Assembly: GCA_963752565.1 (NCBI GenBank)
Contig: CAVVZC010000015.1
Coordinates: forward strand, 1 to 64,000
Reading direction: 5' to 3'
Origin: UBA11574 sp963752565
Lineage (GTDB): Bacteria > Desulfobacterota > Desulfobacteria > Desulfobacterales > UBA11574
Length of the DNA: 64,000 nucleotides
A program made the translations under genes and the position numbers. Below the pieces are notes generated by a model. That model had not been told where the DNA came from. It saw only the letters and a list, made by a program, of their open reading frames with translations, and did not search any database. Shown here piece by piece: positions 36,149-43,991 of this stretch. Numbering within the stretch: position 1 is the first letter of the stretch; every line of letters begins with the position of its first letter.

Positions 36149-36605
36149 GTTAACACTCTATCAAACCCACTCTTTTTGCTTTTTTGTGGATTTTACGATA
36201 TATGCAATCAACTCTAATTCACATTGGGTTGTGCTTATCAAAGAATCTATAGGTTTGATTTCGGGCGGAAACCCTCACTTTTTGATAATTCAATTGTAGG
36301 CACGAGGTCTGCACTTTTCGGTACCTAAACTTCTAAATACGTTGTTGATTCATTTCATTTATCTTTTTCAGACTTTACCGTATTACCTTCACATGACTTA
36401 TCATTTATCTATTTTTTGTATAAATTAGTATAACAAAGCATAAAACCCATCAAAATATGAAATAAATTCCACGAAGAGAGTGGTATAAAATTACATATAG
36501 CTATGAAAATAAATGCCACAACTAATTGAATCTATTCGTTTTACTTGACATATCTACTTTTTTCTGCTTACCTAAAGATTCCCAAAAAACCTAAATTATA
36601 CCAAG

Positions 36606-36715
36606 AAAAAGCCAAAATCCGAGAAATCGGCTGACGGAAAGCCGCGGGTCTGAATATTCGTGTTGAGTTTCCCTTAAGGTATATCTAATTCGGAATAGAT
36701 AGCCGGGCTACCGAG
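36606..36715 (+). promoter_or_regulatory. GEMM-I riboswitch aptamer upstream of the PEP-CTERM gene
   Basis: Conserved blocks in order: AAGCCAAAATCCGAGAAATC with a GAAA-capped hairpin (CCGAGAAATCGG), CTGACGGAAAGCCGCGGGTCT, a variable P2 region, and GATAGCCGGGCTACCGAG. These correspond to the GEMM-I core (GACGCAAAGCC...GGTAGCCGGGTTACCG). A -35-like TTGACA lies at 36544. The element ends about 65 nt before the PEP-CTERM start with a terminator in between. GEMM-I RNAs upstream of such genes in Geobacter and relatives can be specific for cyclic AMP-GMP; the ligand here is not determined. Confidence 0.85.
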
Positions 36716-36767
36716 TGTGACATCGTTAAGATCGCATCAGGTTTAGTTCGGTTTTTATTCTTTTTTA
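36710..36767 (+). terminator. terminator following the 36.6 kb riboswitch
   Basis: ACCGA at the 3' edge of the aptamer can pair with TTCGGT at 36747-36752, which is followed by TTTTATTCTTTTTT. Pairing the same ACCGA inside the aptamer would free the downstream gene, giving a simple on/off switch. Confidence 0.55.
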
Positions 36768-36779
36768 GGAGGTAGTAAG

Positions 36780-37016
36780 ATGAATTATATATTCGTGTTT
36801 TTATGTATTATGATTATGTTTTTTGGAATTGTAGGCTGCCCTTCAAATGATGAGTTGACACCTAACTCTTCCCCATCGACTCTAGTTTCAAAATTGTCAA
36901 CCGATACCACTTCAGATGGTGGTCCTTCCCCAGTTCCCGAGCCTGCGACACTGTTACTTCTTGGCTCTGGTTTGGTTGGTCTTGCGGTATTTGGGCGAAA
37001 AAGGTTTAAAAAATAA
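36780..37016 (+). CDS. short PEP-CTERM protein
   Basis: 78 residues: an N-terminal hydrophobic signal (IFVFLCIMIMFFGIVGC, possibly a lipobox), a short Ser/Thr-rich middle, then the sorting signal VPEPATLLLLGSGLVGLAVF and RKRFKK, a textbook PEP-CTERM for exosortase processing. AGGAGGT is 6-7 nt before the ATG. At this length the mature part is only about 35 residues, so it is more a tag or spacer than an enzyme. It is controlled by the GEMM-I riboswitch just upstream. No exosortase gene is in the window. Confidence 0.85.
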   Translation: MNYIFVFLCIMIMFFGIVGCPSNDELTPNSSPSTLVSKLSTDTTSDGGPSPVPEPATLLLLGSGLVGLAVFGRKRFKK

Positions 37017-37022
37017 GTGGGC

Positions 37023-37175
37023 ATGAGCCAAATATTGCCCGATAATGGCGGTCGGCGTTTAGGTATAGATAGACGTCAATACTCATATTATGCACATATT
37101 CCTGAACGAAGATCTGGCAAAGACAGGAGAAGCGGACTTGATAGAAGGCTAAAAACAAGGACATCAAAAGAATAA
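37023..37175 (+). CDS. 50-residue Arg-rich 'DRR' protein
   Basis: A short frame starting 7 nt after the PEP-CTERM stop. It contains GRRLGIDRRQYSYYAHIPER followed by RSGKDRRSGLDRR, i.e. three copies of a G.DRR motif, a pattern I have seen in short deltaproteobacterial proteins of unknown role. The ribosome site is weak, so translation is probably coupled to the PEP-CTERM gene. A strong terminator follows at 37191. Confidence 0.72.
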   Translation: MSQILPDNGGRRLGIDRRQYSYYAHIPERRSGKDRRSGLDRRLKTRTSKE

Positions 37176-37190
37176 ATGAAATTTTTAAAA

Positions 37191-37221
37191 GGCAGGGTCA
37201 TTGATGACCCTGCCTTTTTTT
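37191..37221 (+). terminator. Rho-independent terminator
   Basis: A perfect 10-bp stem (GGCAGGGTCA with TGACCCTGCC), loop TTGA and T7. It ends the PEP-CTERM/DRR transcript. Confidence 0.92.
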
Positions 37222-37228
37222 AAATTGC

Positions 37229-37366
37229 AGGTCACCGCAATAGATCTACAATGGGAGACCCTCCCAGGCGCCTTGACCTAATGCTTGGGACTCGGCAGTC
37301 TATCCAGATCACCTTGATGGTGACTGATGAGGTAGGTCATCCAGTCAGGATCAATGTTCCTGATTA
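37229..37366 (+). promoter_or_regulatory. structured leader of the 37.38 kb gene
   Basis: Several nested complementary stretches precede the gene: GGGAG/CTCCC near 37253, GACCTA (37275-37280) with TAGGTC (37333-37338), ATCACC/GGTGAT inside them, and TCAGGA/TCCTGA (37345-37363) just before the AAAGGAGG ribosome site. This is more structure than an ordinary leader, but it fits no RNA class I know. Confidence 0.45.
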
Positions 37367-37378
37367 AAGGAGGATGGT

Positions 37379-37828
37379 ATGAAAAAAATTGTATTGTGTG
37401 TGGTGCTGATATTATTATGCGTACCGGTAAGTAAATCCGAAACAGCGGGCAAAGCCAGTTTTGCCGATTACGATTTGCATACCCGCCTAAATGTATTTTT
37501 AAACGAGTACTGTCGGAGTTATGAGAAAAAGGACCTGGATAAATTCAGCACCTTTTTTGCCTTAAATGCCGTTGAAAAGGGAAAGCCGTTTAGATTTTGG
37601 AATTCTAAGTATCGTCAAAACTTTAATAGGATAGATTCAATAGAATATGACATCAAGCTTGAACGCTATGCCACTCATGAAAAAACCAGACTTGTTAAAA
37701 TCGAAGGAATTTTTTATGTCAGGACCAGGTTGGTCGGCAGTAAAAAATGGCGAAAAAACAGCGGCCAGATTTTCATGGTGCTGGAAGCGGATGGAAATTC
37801 GTTTAAGGTAAAGCAGTTGGATTATTAA
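37379..37828 (+). CDS. secreted NTF2/SnoaL-like protein
   Basis: 149 residues: signal peptide (KKIVLCVVLILLCVPVSKSE), then LNVFLNEYCRSYEKKDLDKFSTFF, SIEYDIKLERYATHE and KKWRKNSGQIFMVLEADG with FKVKQLDY at the end. The 'helix with Y..kdld.f...f' start and the beta-rich remainder resemble the SnoaL/NTF2-like fold found in many secreted proteins of unknown role. AAAGGAGG precedes the ATG by 5-6 nt. Downstream is a repeat B hairpin that may terminate it. Confidence 0.65.
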   Translation: MKKIVLCVVLILLCVPVSKSETAGKASFADYDLHTRLNVFLNEYCRSYEKKDLDKFSTFFALNAVEKGKPFRFWNSKYRQNFNRIDSIEYDIKLERYATHEKTRLVKIEGIFYVRTRLVGSKKWRKNSGQIFMVLEADGNSFKVKQLDY

Positions 37829-37927
37829 TTGACCTATTCATACCCAACAATTTTTAATACTCCGGATTGTTCAATCGATTTCGCTTTGAAACCTTCGATT
37901 CGAAACTTTTGATTTCTGCTGTAGAAC

Positions 37928-38015
37928 ACACGTATCATGTCAATAAAAAATCGTGTGATATCTACTCTCAAAAAGGGAAAATCCGTTTTACGGGGTTTTC
38001 CTATTTCATTTTTTC
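37928..38015 (+). repeat. dispersed hairpin repeat B, copy 2
   Basis: AACACACGTATCATGTC, A-rich loop, CGTGTGATATC, then GGGAAAATCCG/CGGGGTTTTCC. It lies between two convergent genes (37828 and 38052) and is flanked by A-rich sequence on the left and T-rich on the right, so the second hairpin could work as a two-way terminator. Confidence 0.6.
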
Positions 38016-38051
38016 GCCGAAAAAAGGAATTATCAGGAATCGTTATCTTCA

Positions 38052-38789
38052 TCACCCTTCCTGGGCGGCTGCAACGTCGAGTTTAAAAATCATCACAAAA
38101 AATATTGCAATCATGCCAGCGGCCCCCATCCATCCAATGCCTTTCACACTACCGGACCGGCCGGCAGAATCTGCAAGGAACTCGGTGGTGGTAAAACTTT
38201 TATAAATATCATATACAGGATCCAGATTCACTGCTTTTTTCAAATCGGCCTCGGCCTGTTCGTTCTCCCCTAATTCTGTGTATGCCTTAGCTCTCGTCGA
38301 ATAAGCCTTGCCGATGGTCCGTTTATTGCCACCGATTTCGATTGCTCGGGTGGCATCCTGAACTGCAAGATTCAACATGGCCATAAGACGATACGTTTCT
38401 GCGCGATAACCATAAGGTTCAGCGAGTTCAGGTTTCAATTCAATGGCTCGAGTCAAATTGGATGCCGCTGAAGCAAAATCATTCTTTTTAAAATATGCCA
38501 CTCCCAGCATGGTGTAGCCCATTGCATTGTCAGGGTTCAACTTGGTAACTCTCAGAAAATCAAGAATCACTTCAGTGTAATGTTTCTGAAAATAGTAGAG
38601 CATCCCCCGTTCTTCATAGGCGGCAGACAACGCAGGATTCAATTCAATGGCCCTGGTAAAATAGTTGATCTTTGTGTTCGCCATAGTGCTGTCCAGACCG
38701 AGGTTATAAAAATGTGCGGCATCATACCCCCAGGCCGGCAGGGCGATAAAACACATTAAAACAATAATAGACGCTAATAATTTTTTCAT
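38052..38789 (-). CDS. secreted tetratricopeptide-repeat protein with C-terminal membrane anchor
   Basis: 245 residues: signal peptide (LLASIIVLMCFIALPAWG), about four TPR units (for example TRAIELNPALSAAYEERGML, RVTKLNPDNAMGYTMLGVAY, TRAIELKPELAEPYGYRAET and KKAVNLDPVYDIYKSF) and a C-terminal helix GWMGAAGMIAIFFVMIFKL. It is likely periplasmic, anchored at the C terminus, and acts as a protein-binding scaffold. No operon partner. Confidence 0.82.
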   Translation of the reverse strand: MKKLLASIIVLMCFIALPAWGYDAAHFYNLGLDSTMANTKINYFTRAIELNPALSAAYEERGMLYYFQKHYTEVILDFLRVTKLNPDNAMGYTMLGVAYFKKNDFASAASNLTRAIELKPELAEPYGYRAETYRLMAMLNLAVQDATRAIEIGGNKRTIGKAYSTRAKAYTELGENEQAEADLKKAVNLDPVYDIYKSFTTTEFLADSAGRSGSVKGIGWMGAAGMIAIFFVMIFKLDVAAAQEG

Positions 38790-38916
38790 GCTTCAACCTC
38801 TATCTTTCCTAATGCAAATATCAGTCAATTGTTTTCATCTAAATTACGAGGATGTTGCCTCAAGAATATTTTCTGATGGTTATTCTGACACAAAGTGGTA
38901 CTTTTTAGGGGGCTTG

Positions 38917-39003
38917 TCAACATATCTATGAAAAATTGTTGTGATATCGTTTTTCAATAAGGCAAATCCTTTCTCGGAATTTACCTTTTTTTGCAATTTT
39001 GTA
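38917..39003 (+). repeat. dispersed hairpin repeat B, copy 3
   Basis: TCAACATATCTATG, A-rich loop, TTGTTGTGATATCG, then GGCAAATCC/GGAATTTACC and T7. It diverges from the other copies in the first arm, but order and spacing agree. It lies in the region upstream of the DUF3568 gene. Confidence 0.5.
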
Positions 39004-39156
39004 AAAAATGGGATATATGCACTGGAAATTGAGGTGTTAGAACCTGTTATGATTTCGGATGTTCAGATGATATGCGGCTGGTTGTGGAGATTTGCCTTCA
39101 CCCCCCCGGACGCCGTGCTGATGCAAAACAAGCTGCACCAAGAGAATTTTAAGCCT

Positions 39157-39546
39157 ATGATTTTCCTTAAGAAATACTTCATTGCGTTTCTTTTTTCGTT
39201 ACTGTCAGGATGTGCAGCTATTGCCCTTACGGGTGCGGGAGCCGGGATAAGCTACACCCTTAGCAATGTAGCTTACAGGTCTTTCAGTTCTCCTGTGGAT
39301 CGGGTTCACCATGCTACCATTGCTGCTTTGAAAAAAATGGACATTAAGATTATTGATGACAGCAAGTCAGAAGATGGTAGAACCATAACCGCAGCTACAA
39401 AGGAACTTGACATCGTCATCAATTTAGAAAAAGTAACGTTAAAAACGACACAGATCAAAGTTGATGCCAGGAAAAGAGTCGTTTTGAAGGACAAGGCAAC
39501 AGCTGCAGAGATCATCAATCAGGTGGGAAAAATCCTGGGAGAATAA
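39157..39546 (+). CDS. DUF3568-type lipoprotein
   Basis: 129 residues from the ATG at 39157; the frame runs 72 codons further upstream across repeat B and is not believed. Signal with lipobox (FIAFLFSLLSGCAAIALTG), then GISYTLSNVAYRSF, HHATIAALKKMDIKII and a beta-rich end (DIVINLEKVTLKTTQIKVDA). DUF3568 proteins are small outer-membrane-type lipoproteins of unknown function. Ribosome site is poor, so the start could also lie slightly upstream. Confidence 0.75.
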   Translation: MIFLKKYFIAFLFSLLSGCAAIALTGAGAGISYTLSNVAYRSFSSPVDRVHHATIAALKKMDIKIIDDSKSEDGRTITAATKELDIVINLEKVTLKTTQIKVDARKRVVLKDKATAAEIINQVGKILGE

Positions 39547-39587
39547 AATCTCCATTCAAAACATCTGCAATCCATCTCGACTGGATT

Positions 39588-39651
39588 TGCTTGACCTAAC
39601 ACCAGAAAAATATGATATTTGTATATCAATTCTTGTTTTAAGAGGAAATAT
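39588..39651 (+). repeat. dispersed promoter-like repeat A, copy 2
   Basis: TTGACCTAACACC, then AAAAATATGATATTTGTATATC and AATTCTTGTTTT. It runs directly into the ribosome site and ATG of the gene at 39650, so in this copy the repeat supplies the promoter position (TTGACC, 17 nt, GATATT). Confidence 0.65.
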
Positions 39652-39901
39652 GATGACTAATAAAATAAATGAACTGAAGAGGGCATTAGAACTTGATAGA
39701 GATGGTGATTGGGATAGTGCACATAAAATTGTACAGCGTATTGAATCGATGGATTCTTATTGGATTCATGCATACTTGCATAGAAAAGAAGGGGCTTTAG
39801 GTAATTCCAACTACTGGTATAACAGAGCCAAAAAGACAATGCCTGAATATGATTTAGATCAAGAATGGAATGAGTTGTATGAATATATCATGTCAAAGTG
39901 A
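39650..39901 (+). CDS. small conserved cytosolic protein
   Basis: 83 residues from 39650 (MMTNKINEL; AGAGGAAAT just before); the frame extends into repeat A and that part is not expected to be translated. The pattern LKRALELDRDGDWDSAHKIV with SYWIHAYLHRKEGALGNSNY and WYNRAKKTMPE is a single TPR-like helical unit found as a stand-alone protein in many proteobacteria. Function unknown. Confidence 0.75.
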   Translation: MMTNKINELKRALELDRDGDWDSAHKIVQRIESMDSYWIHAYLHRKEGALGNSNYWYNRAKKTMPEYDLDQEWNELYEYIMSK

Positions 39902-39991
39902 AAGATACACTTACGATGCACCTGACATGCCGACAGCTTAGCTATTCACTAATAATAAGAAATCTTCAAAAAGTTGTGTGTGAGGATATAT

Positions 39992-40063
39992 ATGAAATGT
40001 GATCGGGATCGGTCTTGGCCCATCACGGGTATGCCAAGCAAGGCCGCCCGGGGGCTGCTTTAA
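39992..40063 (+). CDS. possible 23-residue peptide
   Basis: ATG at 39992 with GAGG 6 nt upstream; 23 codons ending in TAA. The peptide begins MKCDRDRSWPITG and is GC-rich against AT-rich surroundings, ending SKAARGLL. It lies in front of the 40091 gene, so it may be a leader peptide or a degenerate gene end. Support is only the ribosome site and the composition contrast. Confidence 0.3.
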   Translation: MKCDRDRSWPITGMPSKAARGLL

Positions 40064-40090
40064 AATCTTTCATATAAATAGGAGCATCAG

Positions 40091-40441
40091 ATGTTTCAAA
40101 TAAATAGATCAGTTGCCATCATAAAACCCAAGCAACCATTTGTAGACTGGGCTAATTCTGTAGTGGATGCAGGTGATCAATATTCCATCCATGACTTTAG
40201 CACCGATTGCAGTGTGATCCTGCTGCCTGTAGTAGATTCAGATGAACATGCAGAAGCTTTCATAAAAGATATATTCCAAGATCTATTTGAATTAGAGCTT
40301 TCAAGTTGGATTGTTGTTGATGAAATGTGGCCTGAAAACATAACCTATAAAATGTTTCTGGAATGGTTTGCAGTTGAGTTTCATTCTATGGTCTTTGATT
40401 CTCTTAAAGATGATATTGAGAAAGATCCTTATGGTTATTGA
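40091..40441 (+). CDS. conserved hypothetical cytosolic protein
   Basis: 116 residues, no signal. RSVAIIKPKQPFVDWANSV, IHDFSTDCSVILLPVVDSD, FIKDIFQDLFELELSSW and MWPENITYKMFLEWFAVEF recall a widespread small acidic protein of unknown function in proteobacteria. It is strongly acidic. AGGAGC precedes the ATG by 4-5 nt. Repeat A copy 3 lies just after it. Confidence 0.72.
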   Translation: MFQINRSVAIIKPKQPFVDWANSVVDAGDQYSIHDFSTDCSVILLPVVDSDEHAEAFIKDIFQDLFELELSSWIVVDEMWPENITYKMFLEWFAVEFHSMVFDSLKDDIEKDPYGY

Positions 40442-40482
40442 TTATCAGTGACTAAGATGATTTGACAAATGCCACAAATAGG

Positions 40483-40556
40483 ATTCACTTAACCTGACAC
40501 CCGCAAAATATGATATCTGTATATCAATTTTTGTTGTGAGTGTTTTAGATACTGGT
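40483..40556 (+). repeat. dispersed promoter-like repeat A, copy 3
   Basis: CTTAACCTGACACCCG, then AAAATATGATATCTGTATATC-like core, AATTTTTGTTGTGA and TTTTAGATACTGGTAA. It precedes the ankyrin gene by about 60 nt. The sequence before it (GATGATTTGACAAATGCC) is also shared with the flank of copy 4. Confidence 0.7.
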
Positions 40557-40612
40557 AATTAGATATCCCAAAATTGATCACGGTTAGAAATACGTCGGTA
40601 GAGTTGATATCA

Positions 40613-41026
40613 ATGGAGACCTTTATAAAAATTTTGCCCATTATCGTTGTCGTCCTTGTTGTTTTTCTTGTTAGGGAAGGTTTCTCGTTTTACAGGTATC
40701 TGAAAAATTGCCAACTTCATGAAGCAGCCAAGACCGACAATATCGATAAGGTTCGAAAGCTCCTTAAAGAGGGACACCCTGTGAACGCCTTGGACTCACG
40801 GTTTGGTTTGACGCCGCTGCATTTTGCCGTTCGAAACGGCCGTGTAGAGATCGCCCAATTGCTCATTGAAAATGGCGCAAGTCTCACCCAACCATCTCCC
40901 CAAGGTATAACACCTCTTGATTGGACTTCAGAGTACCTTGACCCCAACCAGCGCAACTCGCTGTTGCGTTTTGCCTCTGGTGATAAAGACACCGATGATG
41001 TTCAGGACCAAAAGCCACAAATCTAA
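40613..41026 (+). CDS. membrane-anchored ankyrin-repeat protein
   Basis: 137 residues from the ATG at 40613 (an in-frame ATG at 40574 lies 18 nt after repeat A). N-terminal anchor FIKILPIIVVVLVVFLV, then ankyrin repeats: LHEAAKTDNIDKVRKLLKEG, FGLTPLHFAVRNGRVEIAQL and GITPLDWTSEY. It is held in the inner membrane with repeats probably in the cytoplasm, a protein-interaction module without enzymatic sites. Confidence 0.78.
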   Translation: METFIKILPIIVVVLVVFLVREGFSFYRYLKNCQLHEAAKTDNIDKVRKLLKEGHPVNALDSRFGLTPLHFAVRNGRVEIAQLLIENGASLTQPSPQGITPLDWTSEYLDPNQRNSLLRFASGDKDTDDVQDQKPQI

Positions 41027-41145
41027 CAGCGACACTATTTTCCCAAAATATTGTGTATATATTTTAATCAATATATAATTATAAGAATGTTACAAGTGAT
41101 GTTACTCCATACCCCGCATTGGGTGCATATCGGGTGCATTTTACC

Positions 41146-41173
41146 TTGACGATTCATTATGATTTGTTACAAT
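41146..41173 (+). promoter_or_regulatory. sigma-70-type promoter of the phosphatase gene
   Basis: TTGACG (41146-41151), 16-nt spacer, TACAAT (41168-41173), 37 nt before the start codon at 41210. Confidence 0.65.
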
Positions 41174-41209
41174 CCATTAGACTCAAACTCCTAAGTATGG
41201 TATAATAAT

Positions 41210-41701
41210 TTGATATCACTATATAACATCACTAACATCTTATTTGTGTGCATTGGCAATATTTGCCGAAGTCCTTTTGCCCAGGGGCTTTTTACAAAAC
41301 TGGTGCATCAAGAAGGGCACAAAGGCTTTCATGCAGAATCTGGGGGCCTGCTTGCTCTTCCGGGAAATTCTGTCACTTTCCTTGCACAAAAGGTCGCTGC
41401 AGAGCACGGTGTTGACCTGGCCGGACATCAGGCAAAATGTTTATCTCAAGAACTGGTGGCCTGGGCCGAGCTGATTTTGGTAATGGAAAAATCCCACAAG
41501 GATGAACTCCTCGCTGACTTCCCCGACGCAACAGACAAGACGTTTTTAATACGTCGTTTTGCCCGCTTTGGCTCCCGAAGCAGGGGTATTGCAGACCCAT
41601 ACGGGCTTCAATACGACGCATACCGCTTTTGTTATCTCGATATCGAGGATGCAGTTTCGGGGCTTGTGGAATTTTTAATAAAAAAGACAAAAGACCTTTG
41701 A
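41210..41701 (+). CDS. low-molecular-weight protein-tyrosine phosphatase
   Basis: 163 residues. The P-loop is ILFVCIGNICRSPFAQG (C-x5-R), and the general-acid loop is IADPYGLQYDAY with DPYG in place of the usual DPYG/DPFG. Other landmarks: ILVMEKSHKDEL. No ATG is available; the frame begins with TTG at 41210 shortly after a good promoter, so the leader would be only about 30 nt and lacks a clear ribosome site. In bacteria these enzymes often control capsule or exopolysaccharide kinases; no such genes are adjacent. Its stop is 5 nt before the likely start of the EamA gene. Confidence 0.85.
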   Translation: MISLYNITNILFVCIGNICRSPFAQGLFTKLVHQEGHKGFHAESGGLLALPGNSVTFLAQKVAAEHGVDLAGHQAKCLSQELVAWAELILVMEKSHKDELLADFPDATDKTFLIRRFARFGSRSRGIADPYGLQYDAYRFCYLDIEDAVSGLVEFLIKKTKDL

Positions 41702-41706
41702 AAACC

Positions 41707-42663
41707 TTGCATAATAATCAGCCCAATTCCGTGATTCCAAAGAAAGCCTACCGCAATCAACCCATCGCCGGATCGCTTTTCGTACTGGGTGCTTCGTTTA
41801 TGTTCGCCATGGTGGGGACACTGGTGAAAGTGGTTTCCACGTCGCTTAACAACGAGATGGTCGTTTTCTCTCGAAACGTCTGCTCCCTCATATTTATTTT
41901 GCCATGGCTTGCTTACAGCCGACCCTCCGGCGGCATAAAGACAAGCTGCCTTCGACTCCATTTGCTGCGAAGCGCGGCAGGTTTGGGAGCGATGTATTGT
42001 TTTTTCTATGCCATCGCTCAACTGCGACTCTCAGAAGCCTTCTTGCTTTCTTCCACGTCGCCGCTTTTTATTCCATTGATTGCATATGTGTGGATGCGCG
42101 AGCAGGTAACATACAGCGCCAGAGGGGCCATCATTGCCGGATTTATCGGTATTGTTCTGATTCTCAAGCCCGGATTTGGAATATTTCGACCGGCGATGCT
42201 CGTGGCTTTGGCGGCGGGTGTTCTGGCCGCACTGGCAATGGCAAGCATTCGCCGTATGTCTTTTTCGGAGCCGGCGATTCGGATCGTGTTTTACTTCACG
42301 ATTTTTTCAACAGTGATTTCGGCGGGCCCCTTGTTCTGGTCGTGGCGGTCGCCTTTACCCGAGATATGGTGGCTGCTGATCCTCATCGGATTGCTGGCCG
42401 CTGTGGGACAATTTTTCTTGACCAAAGGGTACAGCATGGCACCGGCGGCTCAGGTGAGCCCGTTAACTTATGGAAATGTCGTATTCGCGACCATCATTGG
42501 TTGGATATACTGGGGGGAAACAATGGATCTGCTGACATGGGCCGGGGCCCTTTTGGTCTGCATGGCCGGCATTATTACCACCCGACGAACCGAAGCACAC
42601 GTGCTTGTGGACGCAGCAGTAGGAAAAACCCCTGAGTCGGAAGGTAAGAAAACAAGTATATGA
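41707..42663 (+). CDS. EamA/DMT-family transporter 1
   Basis: About 318 residues if started at TTG 41707; GTG 41731 is the alternative, and no in-frame ATG exists before the first membrane helix. Ten hydrophobic segments in two EamA repeats: SLFVLGASFMFAMVGTLVKV, MVVFSRNVCSLIFILPW, LSEAFLLSSTSPLFIPL and in the second half QFFLTKGYSMAPAAQVSPLT with WGETMDLLTWAGALLVC. These are drug/metabolite exporters of the inner membrane; substrate unknown. It is likely cotranscribed with the phosphatase before it. Confidence 0.85.
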   Translation: MHNNQPNSVIPKKAYRNQPIAGSLFVLGASFMFAMVGTLVKVVSTSLNNEMVVFSRNVCSLIFILPWLAYSRPSGGIKTSCLRLHLLRSAAGLGAMYCFFYAIAQLRLSEAFLLSSTSPLFIPLIAYVWMREQVTYSARGAIIAGFIGIVLILKPGFGIFRPAMLVALAAGVLAALAMASIRRMSFSEPAIRIVFYFTIFSTVISAGPLFWSWRSPLPEIWWLLILIGLLAAVGQFFLTKGYSMAPAAQVSPLTYGNVVFATIIGWIYWGETMDLLTWAGALLVCMAGIITTRRTEAHVLVDAAVGKTPESEGKKTSI

Positions 42664-42784
42664 GAAAGTAGGAAGATTAGCAAGGATCAAGGATTAGGGA
42701 TTAAGGGATAAAGAACAAAACGGATTTAACCGGGGAACCTTGAACCCAGAACTCCGAGCTCAGAACTCTAAACGCTGAACTCAT

Positions 42785-43705
42785 ATGGCAAATGACGTGA
42801 CAAGAGAAAATCAGATGTTAGACTTTACGGCCATGGCGGTTCTGGTTGTGCTGTGTGTCAGTTGGGGACTGCAGCAGGTGGCCATCAAGGTTGCCATCTG
42901 CGGTATCCCGCCACTGATGCAATCGGGTATTCGGTCCGTGGGCGCCACGATCCTGATCTGGATTTGGATGACCGTGCGCCGGGAGCCCTTGCTGGAGAGA
43001 GACGGTACGCTGTGGTGGGGAATCGCGGCAGGTCTTCTTTTTGCCGGAGAGTTCATTCTGATCTACTGGGGCCTGGAATATACCAATGCTTCACGTGCGG
43101 TCATCTTTCTCTACATGTCGCCGTTTGTCGTGGCCCTGGGGGCCCAGCTTTTTATTCCCGGCGAACACCTCCGGATGATTCAAGTCCTTGGTTTGTGCTG
43201 TGCCTTTGTGGGTATCGTTGTTGCGTTTGAAGAGTCGCTGAGATTTCCCACCCGCCGAATGCTCATCGGTGACAGTATGCTGGCAGGAGCGGCGATATTG
43301 TGGGGGGCAACCACAGTTATGATCAAGGCTTGTCCTCTATCGAGGATCAAGCCGAGCAAAACCCTGCTGTATCAGCTTGCCGTTTCTGCGGTGGTCCTGC
43401 CCCTGGGATCCCTGATAAAGGGTGAACCCGGTATTTTTCTCATGACCCCCCTGATTGCCGCCAGCCTTGTCTACCAGACGGTTTGGGTGGCGTTTGTCAC
43501 CTACCTGGCCTGGTTTTGGCTCATCCGCCACTATCCCCCTTCGCGCCTTGCATCCTTTACCTTTCTCACGCCGCTTTTCGGCGTCCTTGCAGGGGGGCTG
43601 CTGCTCAGCGAGCCCATTACAGGTGGTCTGTTGCTGGCCCTGGTTATGGTGGGAGTGGGCATCTACCTGGTGAACCGACCGAATACCGAAAAATTTGAAC
43701 GATGA
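42785..43705 (+). CDS. EamA/DMT-family transporter 2
   Basis: 306 residues with ten membrane spans. First repeat: AVLVVLCVSWGLQQVAIKVA, PPLMQSGIRSVGATILI, YTNASRAVIFLYMSPFVVAL; second repeat: GDSMLAGAAILWGATTVMIK, VYQTVWVAFVTYLAWFWLI, LFGVLAGGLLLSEPITG. It is only distantly like its neighbour, so this is not a recent duplication. Starts with ATG at 42785 after a low-information spacer; no clear ribosome site. Confidence 0.88.
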   Translation: MANDVTRENQMLDFTAMAVLVVLCVSWGLQQVAIKVAICGIPPLMQSGIRSVGATILIWIWMTVRREPLLERDGTLWWGIAAGLLFAGEFILIYWGLEYTNASRAVIFLYMSPFVVALGAQLFIPGEHLRMIQVLGLCCAFVGIVVAFEESLRFPTRRMLIGDSMLAGAAILWGATTVMIKACPLSRIKPSKTLLYQLAVSAVVLPLGSLIKGEPGIFLMTPLIAASLVYQTVWVAFVTYLAWFWLIRHYPPSRLASFTFLTPLFGVLAGGLLLSEPITGGLLLALVMVGVGIYLVNRPNTEKFER

Positions 43706-43808
43706 GGGTCATCTCAAAAAAAGTTGGTGATCCTAAAATGATTCGAGGATTCATTGAGTCAAGGTTCCCCGTCAAAATGCCCGCCGGGACAGGCAGGGTT
43801 CAAGTGAA

Positions 43809-43991
43809 ATGCTTAAAAACTGTAAAGAGCTAAAAGCATGGCAAAGGTCCTACCAGCTTTGTTTAGAAATTTACAGAATAACAAAAGGATGTCCTGACGA
43901 AGAAAAATATGGCCCGACATCGCCATTACGGAGGGCGGCAGTCTCTGTTCCTGCTAATGCCTGCCTGTTAAATAGCTTGAGGAATATATAG
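43809..43991 (+). pseudogene. four-helix-bundle (23S rRNA IVP-like) protein, truncated copy
   Basis: 60 codons open: CKELKAWQRSYQLCLEIYRI, TKGCPDEEKYGPTSPLRRAA and VSVPAN match the N-terminal half of the four-helix-bundle family, but after VPAN the sequence leaves the family and stops. Immediately downstream begins a GIY-YIG fragment. A second, longer copy is at 45391. The family is often found as intervening sequence in 23S rRNA genes or as scattered cassettes of unknown role. Confidence 0.75.

Noticed and set aside
41110..41140. Two ATGCACCC-like motifs (reverse strand), similar to the end of the dead integrase gene
   Set aside because: Only short tandem similarity to 52160-52190; too little to claim an attachment site or an integrase remnant.
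41904..42635. 243-residue frame inside the EamA gene
   Set aside because: Alternative frame of a clear transporter; low-complexity translation.
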